6,011 nt of DNA from Candidatus Bathyarchaeota archaeon. GTDB taxonomy: Archaea > Thermoproteota > Bathyarchaeia > Bathyarchaeales > DTEX01. Every line of letters starts with the position of its first letter. Positions within the stretch are counted from its first letter, which is position 1. Location: positions 1 through 6,011 of the forward strand of contig JAOAJJ010000074.1 of the NCBI GenBank assembly GCA_026414245.1, read 5' to 3'. Below are positions 5,435 to 6,011 of the stretch, piece after piece. The notes under the pieces were generated by a model. It was given only the letters and a program-made list of their open reading frames with translations, was not told where the DNA came from and ran no database searches. Made by a program: the position numbers and the translations under genes.

Positions 5435-6011
5435 TTACATTAATTCCTGCAGTGCCCTCAGCCTCTTCACTATGTTCGGGTGGGTTGAGAAGAGCTCAGC
5501 TAGCTGCTCCGCGAATGTAACTTTACGTCTGGTGTACTCGGATATTATGTCGCTTTCAGCTCTTAGCGCACCAGCTCTCGAAAGCGTTATTAAATCCTTT
5601 TCGGAGCTTTCTGGATCCGAGATAAACAAAGCTCTAAACGAGCTTAAACCTCCCATGTTGCCATATTTTCTACGCGTTCTAGTCGTCGACTCAACGATTT
5701 TAATCAAGCCTAAAGCAAGTTTTCTCGCGCCTCCCGGCACATTTGCAGCGCTATGTCTATCCGCGTAATACTCTCTTAGCCTACTTAAGTAGAGGGTGAA
5801 GAGGGTTAGTATCCAGTAGACTGCTATGCTAAGCACGCCAATAAGCGCCAATAACGCGCCATTCCCACCTCTGTCTCTTCTGCCGCTGTAATAAGTCGAT
5901 GACCAAATTAGAGAGTATCCGATATAGTAAAATATCGCTGGTAGCAGAGAGACAAACATCATAACCTGAACATCCCGGTGCTTCAAGTGTCCAATCTCGT
6001 GACCTATAACC
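5435..6011 (-). CDS. htpX: HtpX-like M48 membrane zinc metalloprotease, N-terminus cut by window edge
   Basis: The visible 191 residues are the C-terminal two thirds of an M48 peptidase, a membrane-bound zinc protease that degrades misfolded or damaged membrane proteins. The partial sequence opens with VIGHEIGH, the HEXXH zinc motif (two histidine ligands and the catalytic glutamate). Two hydrophobic membrane segments follow (about residues 17-37 and 52-75 of the visible part). Next comes LSRLREYYADRHSA, whose glutamate (residue 80) is the expected third zinc ligand. The C-terminus ends in the family-typical FSTHPNIVKRLRAL. The reading frame runs open to the window end, and the TTG at 5986 lies just after HEIGH, so it is not the real start. 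The missing part should hold the first membrane helices. It is separated from the phosphoribosyltransferase by a likely promoter, so it is probably an independent gene. Confidence 0.93.
   Translation of the reverse strand, partial: VIGHEIGHLKHRDVQVMMFVSLLPAIFYYIGYSLIWSSTYYSGRRDRGGNGALLALIGVLSIAVYWILTLFTLYLSRLREYYADRHSAANVPGGARKLALGLIKIVESTTRTRRKYGNMGGLSSFRALFISDPESSEKDLITLSRAGALRAESDIISEYTRRKVTFAEQLAELFSTHPNIVKRLRALQELM

Noticed and set aside
5409..5768. Plus-strand open frame of 119 codons
   Set aside because: It is antisense to the HtpX-like gene, which carries the zinc-ligand and C-terminal motifs; this frame has no recognisable motif.

Overview
The window looks like ordinary chromosomal DNA from an archaeon. 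Three things point that way: a KEOPS subunit (Cgi121), a stand-alone TAN1-type THUMP protein, and short TTTAAA-like boxes about 25-40 bases upstream of starts, some with Shine-Dalgarno sites and one apparently leaderless. A small RNA built on the archaeal C/D-box plan adds to this. The mix of a ferredoxin-ASKHA corrinoid activator, a stand-alone LigD-type phosphoesterase and a moderately AT-rich composition would fit a Bathyarchaeia-like member of the TACK group. That placement is inference; the sequence does not prove it.

Layout, left to right. Positions 1-1678 (minus) hold most of a RACo-type reductive activator of corrinoid proteins; its C-terminus lies beyond the window. Positions 1810-2268 (minus) encode a compact DNA 3'-phosphoesterase with all six expected active-site residues. 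The divergent gap 2269-2527 contains the strongest non-coding signal: a candidate C/D-box guide RNA at 2376-2458, with a perfect 6-bp terminal stem, C, D', C' and D boxes, and two equal 18-nt guide spacers. Positions 2528-3517 (plus) encode an NAD-dependent D-2-hydroxyacid dehydrogenase with an intact catalytic triad. Positions 3652-4185 (plus) encode a THUMP-domain protein, which runs tail to tail with 12 bases between stops into a minus-strand operon: a PRPP-binding phosphoribosyltransferase (4757-5353) overlapping KEOPS subunit Cgi121 (4198-4755). The C-terminal part of an HtpX-like M48 membrane metalloprotease enters at the right edge (5435-6011, minus).

Functionally, the middle of the window leans toward RNA modification: a putative 2'-O-methylation guide, an ac4C-cofactor-like THUMP protein and a t6A-complex subunit lie within about 2.4 kb. 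They are not one transcription unit, so the grouping may be chance. The corrinoid activator implies that the cell runs corrinoid-dependent methyl transfer, but no methyltransferase or corrinoid protein is in the window. No mobile element, CRISPR array, tRNA or rRNA was recognised, and no gene-free gap exceeds 300 bases. I found no multi-gene system that looks undescribed; the guide RNA and its unknown targets are the most worthwhile lead.
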